A stretch of DNA of 42,957 nt from Eubacterium sp. UBA3279 (GCA_002361775.1 DETV01000104.1:1-42957), one strand, 5' to 3'; shown: positions 32,314 to 41,090, numbered from the stretch's first letter. Numbers and translations: made by a program. Notes: generated by a model from the sequence alone, not told the origin.

Positions 32314-32682
32314 ATGATTCAGCAGGAGAGTAGACTTAGAGTTGCTGATAACACAGGTGCAAAAGAGATTCTGTGTATCCGTGTTATGGGTGGTTCTACC
32401 AGAAGATATGCCAATATCGGTGATGTAATCGTTGCTTCTGTCAAAGATGCAACACCAGGCGGCGTTGTTAAAAAAGGCGATGTAGTAAAAGCTGTTGTTG
32501 TCCGTACTGTAAAAGGTGTTCGTCGTAAAGATGGTTCTTACATCAAATTTGATGAGAACGCAGCTGTTATCATCAAAGATGACAAGACACCAAGGGGAAC
32601 ACGTATCTTTGGACCAGTAGCAAGAGAGCTTCGTGAGAAACAGTTTATGAAAATTGTATCTCTGGCTCCGGAAGTATTATAA
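32314..32682 (+). CDS. rplN: 50S ribosomal protein L14
   Basis: 122 aa, the standard length. MIQQESRLRVADNTGAKEIL and GVRRKDGSYIKFDENAAVII are diagnostic. It lies at the subunit interface and binds the silencing factor RsfS. GAAGGAGG precedes the ATG. Confidence 0.98.
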   Translation: MIQQESRLRVADNTGAKEILCIRVMGGSTRRYANIGDVIVASVKDATPGGVVKKGDVVKAVVVRTVKGVRRKDGSYIKFDENAAVIIKDDKTPRGTRIFGPVARELREKQFMKIVSLAPEVL

Positions 32683-32694
32683 GGAGGTAGCCTG

Positions 32695-32994
32695 ATGTTA
32701 AAGATCAAAAAAGGTGATACCGTTAAAGTGATCGCCGGTAAAGATAAAGACAAAGAAGGAAAAGTTCTGTCTGTAAAAGATGGTAAAGTCATTGTTGAAG
32801 GCATCAACATGATCACAAAACACACAAAACCTTCTATGGCCAACCAGCAGGGTGGTATTGTCAACAAAGAAGCTCCTATTGATGCATCCAACGTAATGGT
32901 TATGTACAAAGGAAAAGCTACACGTGTAGGCTTCAAAGTTGAAGATGGTAAAAAAGTCCGTGTTGCAAAGAGCACCGGTGAAGTAATCGATTAA
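32695..32994 (+). CDS. rplX: 50S ribosomal protein L24
   Basis: 99 aa. The KOW motif KKGDTVKVIAGKDKDKEGKV and the following GINMITKHTKPSMANQQGGI define L24, an assembly initiator of the 50S subunit. AAGGAGG precedes the ATG 12 bp after rplN. Confidence 0.97.
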   Translation: MLKIKKGDTVKVIAGKDKDKEGKVLSVKDGKVIVEGINMITKHTKPSMANQQGGIVNKEAPIDASNVMVMYKGKATRVGFKVEDGKKVRVAKSTGEVID

Positions 32995-33016
32995 TTAAGA
33001 GAGGAGGCAATCAAAA

Positions 33017-33556
33017 GTGAGCAGACTGAAAGAAATGTACAAAAATGAGATCGTAGATGCTATGATCAAAAAATTTGGATATAAAAACATCATGGAAGTG
33101 CCAAAACTCGAGAAGATCGTAATCAACATGGGTGTTGGCGAAGCAAAAGAAAACGCAAAGATTCTGGATTCAGCTGTAAAAGATCTGGAAATTATTTCCG
33201 GACAGAAAGCAGTCCTGACAAGAGCAAAGAATTCCGTAGCTAACTTCAAGATCCGTGAAGGTATGCCAATCGGATGTAAAGTAACCCTGAGAGGGGAAAA
33301 AATGTATGAGTTTGCTGATCGTCTGATCAATCTGGCTCTGCCCCGTGTACGTGACTTCCGTGGAGTTAATCCTAACGCATTTGACGGAAGAGGAAACTAT
33401 GCTCTGGGTATTAAAGAGCAGTTGATTTTCCCTGAAATCGAATATGATAAAGTTGATAAAGTAAGAGGTATGGACATCATTTTTGTTACAACAGCAAAAA
33501 CTGATGAAGAAGCTCGTGAATTATTGACATTATTCAATATGCCGTTTTCAAAGTAA
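33017..33556 (+). CDS. rplE: 50S ribosomal protein L5
   Basis: 179 aa. IVINMGVGEAKENAKILDSA, KNSVANFKIREGMPIGCKVT and LPRVRDFRGVNPNAFDGRGN are L5 motifs; it binds 5S rRNA in the central protuberance. The GTG start follows GAGGAGGCAATC. Confidence 0.98.
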   Translation: MSRLKEMYKNEIVDAMIKKFGYKNIMEVPKLEKIVINMGVGEAKENAKILDSAVKDLEIISGQKAVLTRAKNSVANFKIREGMPIGCKVTLRGEKMYEFADRLINLALPRVRDFRGVNPNAFDGRGNYALGIKEQLIFPEIEYDKVDKVRGMDIIFVTTAKTDEEARELLTLFNMPFSK

Positions 33557-33574
33557 GAATAGGAGGGAAAATTC

Positions 33575-33760
33575 ATGGCTAAGACAGCAATGAAAATCAA
33601 ACAGCAGCGTAAACAGAAATTCTCCACAAGAGAATACAATCGTTGCAGAATCTGTGGTCGTCCACATGCTTACTTAAGAAAATACGGAATCTGCAGAATT
33701 TGTTTCCGTGAATTAGCATATAAAGGACAGATCCCAGGAGTTAAAAAAGCTAGTTGGTAG
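33575..33760 (+). CDS. rpsN: 30S ribosomal protein S14, zinc-binding type
   Basis: 61 aa, the short type Z form. Zinc ligands are Cys24, Cys27, Cys40 and Cys43 (CRICGRPH...CRICFREL). Zinc-free paralogues in other genomes replace it under zinc shortage; none is seen here. AGGAGGG precedes the ATG. Confidence 0.98.
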   Translation: MAKTAMKIKQQRKQKFSTREYNRCRICGRPHAYLRKYGICRICFRELAYKGQIPGVKKASW

Positions 33761-34024
33761 GCTGAAAGCAGCTTAATGCGAGGCCGTTCGCGATACTGGC
33801 TGTGAACACTTAGCGATCCTGAGCCGTAAGGCGAAAGGAGAGCTTAGTGAGAACGCCCTTCCCGACCCTTAGCGAAGACAAAGTCTGAGCTTAGTGGAGG
33901 GAAGTTACCTTGCGAACATACATGTTCCGCTGTTGGAGCGATGTGTTCAACTTGTTGTATATTAGATAAGCTATTTATTAACCATTATGACATGAAAAGT
34001 CTAAATAATCAGGAGGAAACTATC
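33761..34024. repeat. Spacer with two copies of a CTTAGCGA...GAGCTTAGTG repeat
   Basis: This 264-nt gap inside the spc operon has no gene. Unit 1 runs from CACTTAGCGA (33807-33816) to GAGCTTAGTG (33840-33849); unit 2 from CCCTTAGCGA (33866-33875) to GAGCTTAGTG (33887-33896). The two ends of each unit are imperfect inverted repeats, and the interior of each also folds (GCCGTAAGGC; GACAAAGTC). It looks like a REP-type palindromic insertion. Confidence 0.55.
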
Positions 34025-34426
34025 ATGACAATGAGCGATCCAATTGCAGATATGCTTACAAGAATCCGTAATGCAAATACTGCTAAACACGATACTGTAG
34101 ATGTTCCTGTATCCAAAATGAAAGAAGCAATCGCTGATATCCTGGTAAAAGAAGGATACATTGCAAAATATGACATCGTAGAAGATGGCAATTTTAAAAA
34201 TATCCGCATTACACTGAAATATGGTGCAGATAAAAACGAAAAAATCATCACTGGTCTGAAGAGAATTTCTAAACCGGGTCTGCGTGTATATGCAGGCAAA
34301 GACAACCTGCCAAAAGTACTTGGTGGTCTTGGTGTAGCAATTCTGTCTACAAACCATGGTGTTATTACAGATAAAGAAGCTAGAAAACTTCAGGTTGGTG
34401 GAGAAGTTCTGGCATTTGTTTGGTAG
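34025..34426 (+). CDS. rpsH: 30S ribosomal protein S8
   Basis: 133 aa. DPIADMLTRIRNANTAKHDT and the C-terminal GVAILSTNHGVITDKEARKL are S8 signatures; it binds the central domain of 16S rRNA. In E. coli S8 represses the spc operon. The frame extends upstream to 33941, but ATG 34025 with AGGAGGAAACTATC gives the true N-terminus. Confidence 0.98.
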   Translation: MTMSDPIADMLTRIRNANTAKHDTVDVPVSKMKEAIADILVKEGYIAKYDIVEDGNFKNIRITLKYGADKNEKIITGLKRISKPGLRVYAGKDNLPKVLGGLGVAILSTNHGVITDKEARKLQVGGEVLAFVW

Positions 34427-34525
34427 GCATTAAAGAAAGAAGCATACACATAAGTGTGCGAAGATACTGAAAACAGAGAGGAGCCACGTATCCTCTCCGA
34501 AAATCTAAGTTAGGAGGAAAATGGT

Positions 34526-35065
34526 ATGTCACGTATCGGAAGACTGCCTGTAGTTATTCCTGCTGGTGTAACAGTTGATGTAAAAGAGAATAACTACGTT
34601 GTTGTAAAAGGTTCTAAAGGAACATTGGAAAGAGAACTGCCTGTAGAGATGGACATCAAAGTTGAAGATGGCCATGTAGTAGTAACAAGACCAAATGATC
34701 TGAAGAGAATGAAAGCTCTTCATGGTCTGACAAGAACACTGATCCAGAACATGGTTATCGGCGTAAGCGAAGGATACCAGAAAGTATTGGAAGTAAACGG
34801 TGTTGGTTACAAAGCAGCTAAACAGGGTAAGAAACTGGTTCTTTCCTTAGGATATTCTCACCCGGTTGAAATGGAAGATCCGGAAGGATTGGAAACAACT
34901 GTAGATGGTAACAAAATCACTGTAAAAGGTATCAGCAAAGAAAAAGTTGGCCAGTACGCAGCTGAAATCAGAGAAAAGAGAAAACCTGAACCTTATAAAG
35001 GAAAAGGAATCAAGTACTCTGATGAAGTTATCAGACGTAAAGTTGGTAAGACTGGTAAGAAATAA
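34526..35065 (+). CDS. rplF: 50S ribosomal protein L6
   Basis: 179 aa. MSRIGRLPVVIPAGVTVDVK and KPEPYKGKGIKYSDEVIRRK are typical; it lies by the sarcin-ricin loop. TTAGGAGG precedes the ATG. The 99-nt gap from rpsH contains an AGAGGA/TCCTCT hairpin and no gene. Confidence 0.98.
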   Translation: MSRIGRLPVVIPAGVTVDVKENNYVVVKGSKGTLERELPVEMDIKVEDGHVVVTRPNDLKRMKALHGLTRTLIQNMVIGVSEGYQKVLEVNGVGYKAAKQGKKLVLSLGYSHPVEMEDPEGLETTVDGNKITVKGISKEKVGQYAAEIREKRKPEPYKGKGIKYSDEVIRRKVGKTGKK

Positions 35066-35082
35066 ATAAGGAGAGTGTGAAA

Positions 35083-35451
35083 ATGATTAATAAAGTATCA
35101 AGAGCGGATGTCCGCGCTAAAAAGCATAGAAGAATGCGTCATCATATCGTTGGTACAGCAGAAAGACCTCGTCTGGCTGTATTCAGAAGCAACAATCATA
35201 TGTATGCACAGATCATCGATGATACAGTTGGAAAAACATTAGTATCCGCTTCTACTCTTCAGAAAGACGTAAAAGCAGAACTGGAACATACCAACACAGT
35301 AGAGGCTGCAGCATACCTGGGAACTGTAATCGGCAAGAAAGCAGTAGAAAATGGAATCAAATCTGTTGTATTTGACAGAGGAGGATTCGTATACCATGGT
35401 AAAGTAAAAGCTTTGGCTGATGCAGCAAGAGAAGCTGGATTGGAATTCTAG
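35083..35451 (+). CDS. rplR: 50S ribosomal protein L18
   Basis: 122 aa. RPRLAVFRSNNHMYAQIIDD and the C-terminal FDRGGFVYHGKVKALADAAR identify this 5S rRNA-binding protein. ATG 35083 has AAGGAGAG 7 nt ahead; GTG 35077 in the same frame is too close to that site. Confidence 0.97.
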   Translation: MINKVSRADVRAKKHRRMRHHIVGTAERPRLAVFRSNNHMYAQIIDDTVGKTLVSASTLQKDVKAELEHTNTVEAAAYLGTVIGKKAVENGIKSVVFDRGGFVYHGKVKALADAAREAGLEF

Positions 35452-35472
35452 GAAAGGGAGGAGCGAAAACAC

Positions 35473-35982
35473 ATGAGACATGCAATCATTGATGCTAGTC
35501 AGTTAGAATTAGAAGAAAAAGTAGTCTCAATCAAACGTGTAACAAAAGTAGTTAAAGGTGGACGTAATATGCGTTTTACTGCTTTGGTTGTTGTTGGAGA
35601 CGGCAATGGTCACGTTGGTGCAGGACTGGGAAAAGCAGCTGAAATTCCTGAAGCAATCCGCAAAGGAAAAGAAGATGCTATGAAAAAATTAATAACCGTA
35701 GCAAGAGATGAAAACAACAGTATCACACATGACTATATCGGAAAATTCGGAAGCGCAGAATTGCTGCTGAAGAGAGCTCCGGAAGGTACTGGTGTTATCG
35801 CTGGTGGTCCGGCTCGTGCCGTAATCGAATTAGCAGGTATTAAAAATATCCGTACAAAATGTATGGGATCCAGAAATAAACAGAATGTTGTACTTGCTAC
35901 AATCGCAGGTTTAAGTCAGTTGAAGACTCCAGAAGAAGTAGCTAGACTTCGCGGCAAATCCGTTGAAGAAATCTTTGCTTAA
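35473..35982 (+). CDS. rpsE: 30S ribosomal protein S5
   Basis: 169 aa. VKGGRNMRFTALVVVGDGNG is the S5 loop where spectinomycin-resistance changes occur in other bacteria; GVIAGGPARAVIELAGIKNI follows. It acts in decoding fidelity. GGGAGGAG precedes the ATG. Confidence 0.98.
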   Translation: MRHAIIDASQLELEEKVVSIKRVTKVVKGGRNMRFTALVVVGDGNGHVGAGLGKAAEIPEAIRKGKEDAMKKLITVARDENNSITHDYIGKFGSAELLLKRAPEGTGVIAGGPARAVIELAGIKNIRTKCMGSRNKQNVVLATIAGLSQLKTPEEVARLRGKSVEEIFA

Positions 35983-35995
35983 GGAGGACTGGAAA

Positions 35996-36169
35996 ATGTT
36001 GAAAATTACTTTAGTAAAATCTACAATCGGTGCGGTTCCAAAACATAAAAAGACTGTTGAAGCTTTGGGACTGACTAAACTGCACAAAACTGTTGAACTG
36101 CCGGATAATGCAGCTACAAGAGGAATGATCAAACAGGTGCAGCATTTGGTAAAAGTTGAAGAAGCGTAA
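35996..36169 (+). CDS. rpmD: 50S ribosomal protein L30
   Basis: 57 aa, the short bacterial form. MLKITLVKSTIGAVPKHKKT and the LGLTKLHKTVELPDNAATRG motif are characteristic. ATG 35996 follows AAGGAGGACTGG; an upstream in-frame start would overlap rpsE. Confidence 0.97.
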   Translation: MLKITLVKSTIGAVPKHKKTVEALGLTKLHKTVELPDNAATRGMIKQVQHLVKVEEA

Positions 36170-36192
36170 TTAGGATAGAAGGAGGTGCCACA

Positions 36193-36627
36193 ATGGATTT
36201 ATCTAATTTGAGACCTGCAGAAGGTTCCAGACAGAGTAATGATTTCCGTAAAGGCCGCGGTCACGGTTCAGGAAATGGAAAAACAGCTGGTAAAGGACAT
36301 AAAGGTCAGAAAGCTCGTTCCGGAGCTCCAAGACCAGGTTTTGAAGGTGGACAGATGCCTTTATACAGAAGACTTCCTAAGAGAGGATTCAAAAACAGAA
36401 ATACCAAAGAAATCGTTGGTATCAATGTTAGCGCTCTGAACAGATTTGAAGATGGAACAGAAGTTACCATCGTAACGCTGGTAGAGAGCGGACTGGTTTC
36501 CAATCCTAGAGATGGCGTTAAAATTCTGGGTAACGGTGAACTGACAAAGAAACTTACAGTAAGAGTTACTGCTGTAAGCGAAGGTGCAAAAGCAAAAATT
36601 GAAGCAGCAGGTGGAACTGTAGAGTAG
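36193..36627 (+). CDS. rplO: 50S ribosomal protein L15
   Basis: 144 aa. The Gly-rich N-terminus with RKGRGHGSGNGKTAGKGHKG and EGGQMPLYRRLPKRGFKN is diagnostic. A late-assembly 50S protein. AAGGAGGTG precedes the ATG; secY starts 10 bp after it. Confidence 0.98.
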   Translation: MDLSNLRPAEGSRQSNDFRKGRGHGSGNGKTAGKGHKGQKARSGAPRPGFEGGQMPLYRRLPKRGFKNRNTKEIVGINVSALNRFEDGTEVTIVTLVESGLVSNPRDGVKILGNGELTKKLTVRVTAVSEGAKAKIEAAGGTVE

Positions 36628-36637
36628 AGGTGATCTC

Positions 36638-37954
36638 ATGTTAAAGACTCTTCAAAACGCATTTAAAGTGAAGGATGTCAGACATCGGATCTTCTACGTG
36701 TTAATGATGCTGGTGGTTGTGAGAATTGGCTCACAGCTGCCGGTACCTGGTGTAGATAACAGTTATTTTAAAGACTGGTTTGCAGGACAGAGCGGCGAAG
36801 CATTTAACTTCTTAGATGCATTTACCGGTGGTTCATTTTCACAGATGTCTATCTTTGCATTAAGTATTACACCATATATCACATCTTCCATTATTATGCA
36901 GCTTCTCACAATTGCTATTCCCAAGCTGGAAGAAATGCAGAAAGATGGAGAAGATGGAAGAAAGAAAATCAGCGCGATCACTCGTTATGTGACAGTAGGA
37001 TTGGCTTTGTTTGAATCCGTTGCCATGGCTATCGGTTTTGGTAATAAAGGATTGATACCGGACAATAATGCTGGTAAAATAATTGTAGTAGTTGCAGCGT
37101 TGACAGCAGGGTCTGCATTCTTGATGTGGGTTGGTGAACAGATCAATGAAAAGGGAATTGGAAATGGTATTTCCATCGTTCTGTTGATTAATATTGTATC
37201 TCGTATCCCAAGTGATATGGTGACACTTTATGAATCCTTTATGAAGGGTAAAATTATAGCAAAAGCTATTCTTGCAGGAGTTATTATTTTTGCAGTGATC
37301 GTAGCTGTTGTTGTACTTGTTCTCATTCTGAATGGAGCAGAAAGAAGAATCCCTGTTCAGTACTCTAAAAAAGTACAGGGAAGAAAAATGATGGGCGGAC
37401 AGTCCAGCCATATTCCTTTAAAAGTAAATACAGCTGGAGTAATCCCTGTGATTTTTGCTTCATCTATCATGTCTTTCCCAAGTGTGATTGCTACATTTAT
37501 GGGCAAAACAGGAGGAAGCGGATGGGGAAGTAAGATTCTGGCAGCCCTTAACAGTAATAACTGGTTCAATCCTCAGCAGCCTTGGTACTCCGTAGGTTTG
37601 ATCCTGTATATTGTAATGGTAATCTTCTTTGCATATTTCTATACATCTATTACTTTCAATCCATTGGAAGTTGCAGATAACATGAAAAAGCAGGGTGGTT
37701 TTATCCCGGGTATCCGTCCTGGAAAACCAACAGTTGATTATCTTACAAAATTACTGAACTATATTATCTTTATCGGTGCTGCGGGACTTACCATCGTAGC
37801 AGTAATTCCATTTTTCTTTAATGGAGTATTTGGAGCAAATGTTTCATTTGGAGGAACATCTATCATCATTATTGTAGGTGTTATTCTGGAAACATTGAAA
37901 CAAATAGAATCTATGATGTTGGTAAGAAACTACAAAGGCTTTTTGAATGACTAA
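36638..37954 (+). CDS. secY: Preprotein translocase subunit SecY
   Basis: 438 aa with ten membrane helices; the central channel of the Sec translocon. Signatures are ALSITPYITSSIIMQLLTIA near residue 75 and the helix-2b/plug area, INEKGIGNGISIVLLINIVS, and the cytoplasmic RIPVQYSKKVQGRKMMGGQS loop that contacts SecA and ribosomes. It lies in its usual place between rplO and adk. Confidence 0.98.
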   Translation: MLKTLQNAFKVKDVRHRIFYVLMMLVVVRIGSQLPVPGVDNSYFKDWFAGQSGEAFNFLDAFTGGSFSQMSIFALSITPYITSSIIMQLLTIAIPKLEEMQKDGEDGRKKISAITRYVTVGLALFESVAMAIGFGNKGLIPDNNAGKIIVVVAALTAGSAFLMWVGEQINEKGIGNGISIVLLINIVSRIPSDMVTLYESFMKGKIIAKAILAGVIIFAVIVAVVVLVLILNGAERRIPVQYSKKVQGRKMMGGQSSHIPLKVNTAGVIPVIFASSIMSFPSVIATFMGKTGGSGWGSKILAALNSNNWFNPQQPWYSVGLILYIVMVIFFAYFYTSITFNPLEVADNMKKQGGFIPGIRPGKPTVDYLTKLLNYIIFIGAAGLTIVAVIPFFFNGVFGANVSFGGTSIIIIVGVILETLKQIESMMLVRNYKGFLND

Positions 37955-37983
37955 AAGGTTGTGGCGTTTTACGTCACAACCTT
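37955..37983 (+). terminator. Hairpin between secY and adk
   Basis: AAGGTTGTGGCG (37955-37966) pairs with CGTCACAACCTT (37972-37983), one G-U pair, loop of five. No T run follows, so it is more likely an RNA-stability or partial attenuation element than a full terminator. Confidence 0.5.
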
Positions 37984-38021
37984 AAAGTGCATATATAGAA
38001 AGATGAAAAGGAGAGGGTACT

Positions 38022-38666
38022 ATGAAACTTATTATGTTGGGAGCACCTGGTGCTGGAAAAGGAACACAGGCAAAAAAAATCGCGGAAAAATACAACATTC
38101 CTCATATTTCCACAGGAGATATTTTCCGTGCAAACATCAAAAATGGTACTGAACTGGGAAATAAAGCAAAAAGCTATATGGATCAGGGACTTTTAGTTCC
38201 AGATGAACTGACCTGTGATCTGGTTGTAGATCGTATTAATCAGGAAGACTGCAAAAATGGATATGTATTGGATGGTTTCCCAAGAACAATTCCACAGGCA
38301 GAAGCTTTAAAAGCAGCTTTGGAAAAAATGGGAACAACTATCGACTATGCAATTAACGTGGAAGTTCCGGATGAAAACATTATCAGCCGTATGGGTGGAC
38401 GTCGTGCCTGCCTTGCATGCGGATGTACTTACCATGTTGTATATAATGCACCAAAGACAGAGGATGTCTGCGATGTTTGTGGAGCAAAACTGGTATTGAG
38501 AGATGATGACAAACCGGAAACTGTAAAAAAACGTCTGGATGTATATCATGAGCAGACACAGCCGCTGATCGATTTCTATAACAAAGAGGGCGTGCTGGTG
38601 GAAGTTGACGGAACACAGAATCTGGAAGATGTATTCCAGGCGATCACTAAAATTTTAGGAGCGTAA
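38022..38666 (+). CDS. adk: Adenylate kinase, zinc-lid type
   Basis: 214 aa. The P-loop GAPGAGKGTQAKKI starts near residue 7 and converts ATP + AMP to 2 ADP. DGFPRTIPQAEAL is the AMP-binding region. The lid has four cysteines (130, 133, 150, 153), the structural zinc site of many Gram-positive enzymes. GGAGAGG precedes the ATG; map starts 3 bp after the stop. Confidence 0.98.
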   Translation: MKLIMLGAPGAGKGTQAKKIAEKYNIPHISTGDIFRANIKNGTELGNKAKSYMDQGLLVPDELTCDLVVDRINQEDCKNGYVLDGFPRTIPQAEALKAALEKMGTTIDYAINVEVPDENIISRMGGRRACLACGCTYHVVYNAPKTEDVCDVCGAKLVLRDDDKPETVKKRLDVYHEQTQPLIDFYNKEGVLVEVDGTQNLEDVFQAITKILGA

Positions 38667-38669
38667 AAC

Positions 38670-39425
38670 ATGTCTGTATCAATAAAGACTGCCAGGGAAA
38701 TTGAACTGATGAGGGAAGCAGGCCGTTTGCTGGAGCAGGTTCATGATGAACTTGCAAAAGTAATCAGACCAGGGATTTCAACCTGGGAAATCGATCAAAA
38801 AGGTGAGGAGCTGATCAGAAGTTTAGGCTGTACACCGAATTTCCTTCATTATAACGGATATCCCGCATCCATCTGTGTATCAGTAAATGACGAAGTTGTA
38901 CATGGAATTCCTTCCAAAAAGAGAATTCTTCAGGAAGGAGATATTGTGAGCTTGGATGCCGGACTCATCTATAAAGGCTACCATTCTGATGCTGCCCGTA
39001 CTCATGCAGTGGGGGAAATCAGCCAGGAAGCGAAGAAATTGATTGAAGTAACACGCCAGTCCTTCTTTGAGGGAATCAAATATGCAAAAGCAGGCCATCA
39101 TCTTCATGAAATATCTGCTGCTATCGGCGCATACGCAGAAAGCTTTGGATATGGTGTGGTGAGAGATCTGGTGGGACACGGTATAGGAACTGTTCTTCAT
39201 GAAGATCCGCAGATCCCCAATTTCGCCCAGAGACGGAGAGGAATCCGTCTGATGCCAGGTATGACACTGGCTATTGAGCCTATGATTAATATAGGCAGAC
39301 CGGATGTTTGCTGGTTGGACGATGACTGGACGGTAGTGACAGATGATGAATCTTTATCTGCCCATTATGAGAATACCATATTGATCACGGACGGCGAACC
39401 GGAAATCCTTACTTTATCAAAATAG
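38670..39425 (+). CDS. map: Methionine aminopeptidase, type I
   Basis: 251 aa. Removes the initiator Met from new proteins. Metal ligands are visible: Asp in VSLDAGLIYKGYHSDAARTH (two), His in LVGHGIGTVLHEDP, Glu in GMTLAIEPMIN, and Glu in HYENTILIT. The segment VNDEVVHGIPSKKRILQEGD is a family signature. The adk-map-infA context is standard. Confidence 0.98.
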   Translation: MSVSIKTAREIELMREAGRLLEQVHDELAKVIRPGISTWEIDQKGEELIRSLGCTPNFLHYNGYPASICVSVNDEVVHGIPSKKRILQEGDIVSLDAGLIYKGYHSDAARTHAVGEISQEAKKLIEVTRQSFFEGIKYAKAGHHLHEISAAIGAYAESFGYGVVRDLVGHGIGTVLHEDPQIPNFAQRRRGIRLMPGMTLAIEPMINIGRPDVCWLDDDWTVVTDDESLSAHYENTILITDGEPEILTLSK

Positions 39426-39440
39426 AGATGAGGTGACAGG

Positions 39441-39713
39441 ATGAACGGATATGGTATCGGTATGATGGCAAAATCCCTTGCTGGTCATGACAAGGGAAAG
39501 ATTTACGTGATTCTTTCTATGGATGATCAATATGTATATCTGGCAGACGGAGTTTACCGCACTGTGGATAAATTGAAAAAAAAGAAGAAAAAACACGTTC
39601 AGATTGATTACACAATTACAGACTGGATCAAAAACCTTCTGAAAGAGGGAAAGCCGATTCAGAACAGTGATGTCATCAGAGCAGGAAGAGAATACGGCAG
39701 CCAAAATAGCTGA
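39441..39713 (+). CDS. KOW-domain RNA-binding protein
   Basis: 90 aa. An N-terminal KOW-like motif (GMMAKSLAGHDKGKIYVILS) and a basic KKKKKKH stretch resemble the L14e/KOW small proteins often found between map and infA in Clostridia. Likely a cytoplasmic RNA- or ribosome-associated factor; the exact role is unknown. GATGAGGTGACAGG precedes the ATG, 15 bp after map. Confidence 0.88.
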   Translation: MNGYGIGMMAKSLAGHDKGKIYVILSMDDQYVYLADGVYRTVDKLKKKKKKHVQIDYTITDWIKNLLKEGKPIQNSDVIRAGREYGSQNS

Positions 39714-39789
39714 AAGTCGGATTTTTAACAAAAGTGATACAAAAAATCCCCGCGATAAAACAGTCGGGAGTTTAACAGGAGGTTATGAG

Positions 39790-40008
39790 ATGTCTAAGGC
39801 AGATGTTATTGAAGTTGAAGGTACTGTCCTTGAAAAACTGCCCAATGCAATGTTCAAGGTAGAACTGGAAAATAAACATGTGGTTCTGGCACATATCAGC
39901 GGAAAACTGCGGATGAATTTTATTCGTATTTTGCCGGGAGATAAAGTGACTATGGAACTGTCTCCTTATGATTTGACAAAAGGAAGAATTATCTGGAGAG
40001 ATAAATAA
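39790..40008 (+). CDS. infA: Translation initiation factor IF-1
   Basis: 72 aa. MSKADVIEVEGTVLEKLPNA and the OB-fold end LSPYDLTKGRIIWRDK are diagnostic. It binds the 30S A site with IF-2 and IF-3. ATG 39790 follows ACAGGAGG; the reading frame opens upstream at 39667 but has no matching N-terminus there. Confidence 0.98.
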   Translation: MSKADVIEVEGTVLEKLPNAMFKVELENKHVVLAHISGKLRMNFIRILPGDKVTMELSPYDLTKGRIIWRDK

Positions 40009-40012
40009 AAAG

Positions 40013-40052
40013 AAGGGTTTTCACACGATTGAGTGGTGTGAAAACCCTTTTT
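40013..40052 (+). terminator. Strong terminator after infA
   Basis: AAGGGTTTTCACAC (40013-40026) pairs with GTGTGAAAACCCTT (40036-40049), followed by TTT. This perfect 14-bp stem ends the S10-spc transcription unit before the unusual spacer. Confidence 0.93.
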
Positions 40053-40808
40053 AACGTTTCCCTTCTTTTGGATATTTCATTTTACAAAAGAATACAAATG
40101 AAATGCCAGTTATGAAAATAAAAACACGGTTTCCTACATTTTCAGACATTGCTTTTGTATGGGGAAAAGCATATAATAAAAAGTGTAAAGCTTCTCAGGA
40201 AAAGATAACCGTTCTGATAAAGGATGGGGAGATCAGGAGCACGAACTTCCGGACAGAACATATAAGCGGAAGACCTTACATTGATAAGCAAACATCAACA
40301 AGTTTAATATTGGGAACAGATTACAGCTAACTATCATTTTAAGTATCTGACACATTGTACTTTGATCCTTACAGTAAGATCAGGTTGATAAAAGATTATT
40401 AAAAAATGTAAGAACTATGAATTCTTTTACAGATGTAGTAGATAAAAGATTCAGATACGATGAAAGAGATGTCGAATAAAATTAGTTCCCATACACTTCA
40501 TTTCTCATTTTCCCACAAAGAAAATTATTTTGTGACAAGTGCATAGTGAAGGCACAGGAGACTAAATACAGCAGTAAAATGAGACAGAACGAAAAGTTCG
40601 CATCAAATCTTAAAGTGCAGGATAACTCACCATTTCAAGATACGATCATATCTAAAAACATATGGACAGTGAAGAAAAGTCGTTTCGGCCAGATCTGGCA
40701 AAGTACAGGTTATATTTTCCGGAGAAGCTCTTTTCTGACAGGAAGAGAGGGCGTCAAAAACAAAAATATAAAAATATGAAAAAAACCTGATATTTCCTCA
40801 AAAATCCC
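40053..40808. other. Unrecognised spacer DNA between infA and rpmJ
   Basis: About 750 bp of AT-rich sequence with no convincing gene. Two weak frames occur: 40103-40330 (75 codons) and 40546-40779 (77 codons from GTG). Neither has a ribosome site or a recognisable domain, and base use differs from the neighbours. infA and rpmJ are usually adjacent, so this looks like inserted or decayed DNA; its origin is not evident. Confidence 0.5.
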
Positions 40809-40837
40809 TTGCTTTTACGAAAAAGGAGTGCTATACT
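40809..40837 (+). promoter_or_regulatory. Promoter of the rpmJ-rpsM-rpsK-rpsD unit
   Basis: TTGCTT (40809-40814), a 17-bp spacer and TATACT (40832-40837). The 130-nt leader to rpmJ carries short hairpins, e.g. ATGACC-GAA-GGGTCAT near 40940. It restarts transcription after the infA terminator. Confidence 0.75.
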
Positions 40838-40976
40838 ATAAAACGAACTTTTGTGTGGCGTTATTTTTTTATGCCCAAATTCATAAGTTCACACACCTGG
40901 TCATAGACCAAATAAGGAAACCCGTGAGGGATACCCCAATGACCGAAGGGTCATAAGAGAGGAAAGGAGGATTCAA

Positions 40977-41090
40977 ATGAAAGTTAGATCATCTGTAAAA
41001 CCTATCTGTGAAAAATGTAAAATCATTAAAAGAAAAGGAAGCATCAGAGTAATCTGCGAGAATCCAAAACACAAACAGAGACAGGGCTAA
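40977..41090 (+). CDS. rpmJ: 50S ribosomal protein L36
   Basis: 37 aa, starting MKVRSSVKPICEKCKIIKRK. The zinc ligands Cys11, Cys14, Cys27 and His32 are intact, i.e. the zinc-binding form. AAAGGAGGATTCAA precedes the ATG. It is the first gene of the alpha-operon part. Confidence 0.97.
   Translation: MKVRSSVKPICEKCKIIKRKGSIRVICENPKHKQRQG

Noticed and set aside
33941..34024. N-terminal extension of S8
   Set aside because: The extra residues match no S8 N-terminus, and a perfect AGGAGG sits right before ATG 34025.
40103..40779. Two short frames as genuine genes between infA and rpmJ
   Set aside because: No ribosome sites and no recognised family, and the codon composition differs from that of the neighbours. 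I kept the region as unexplained DNA rather than calling genes.
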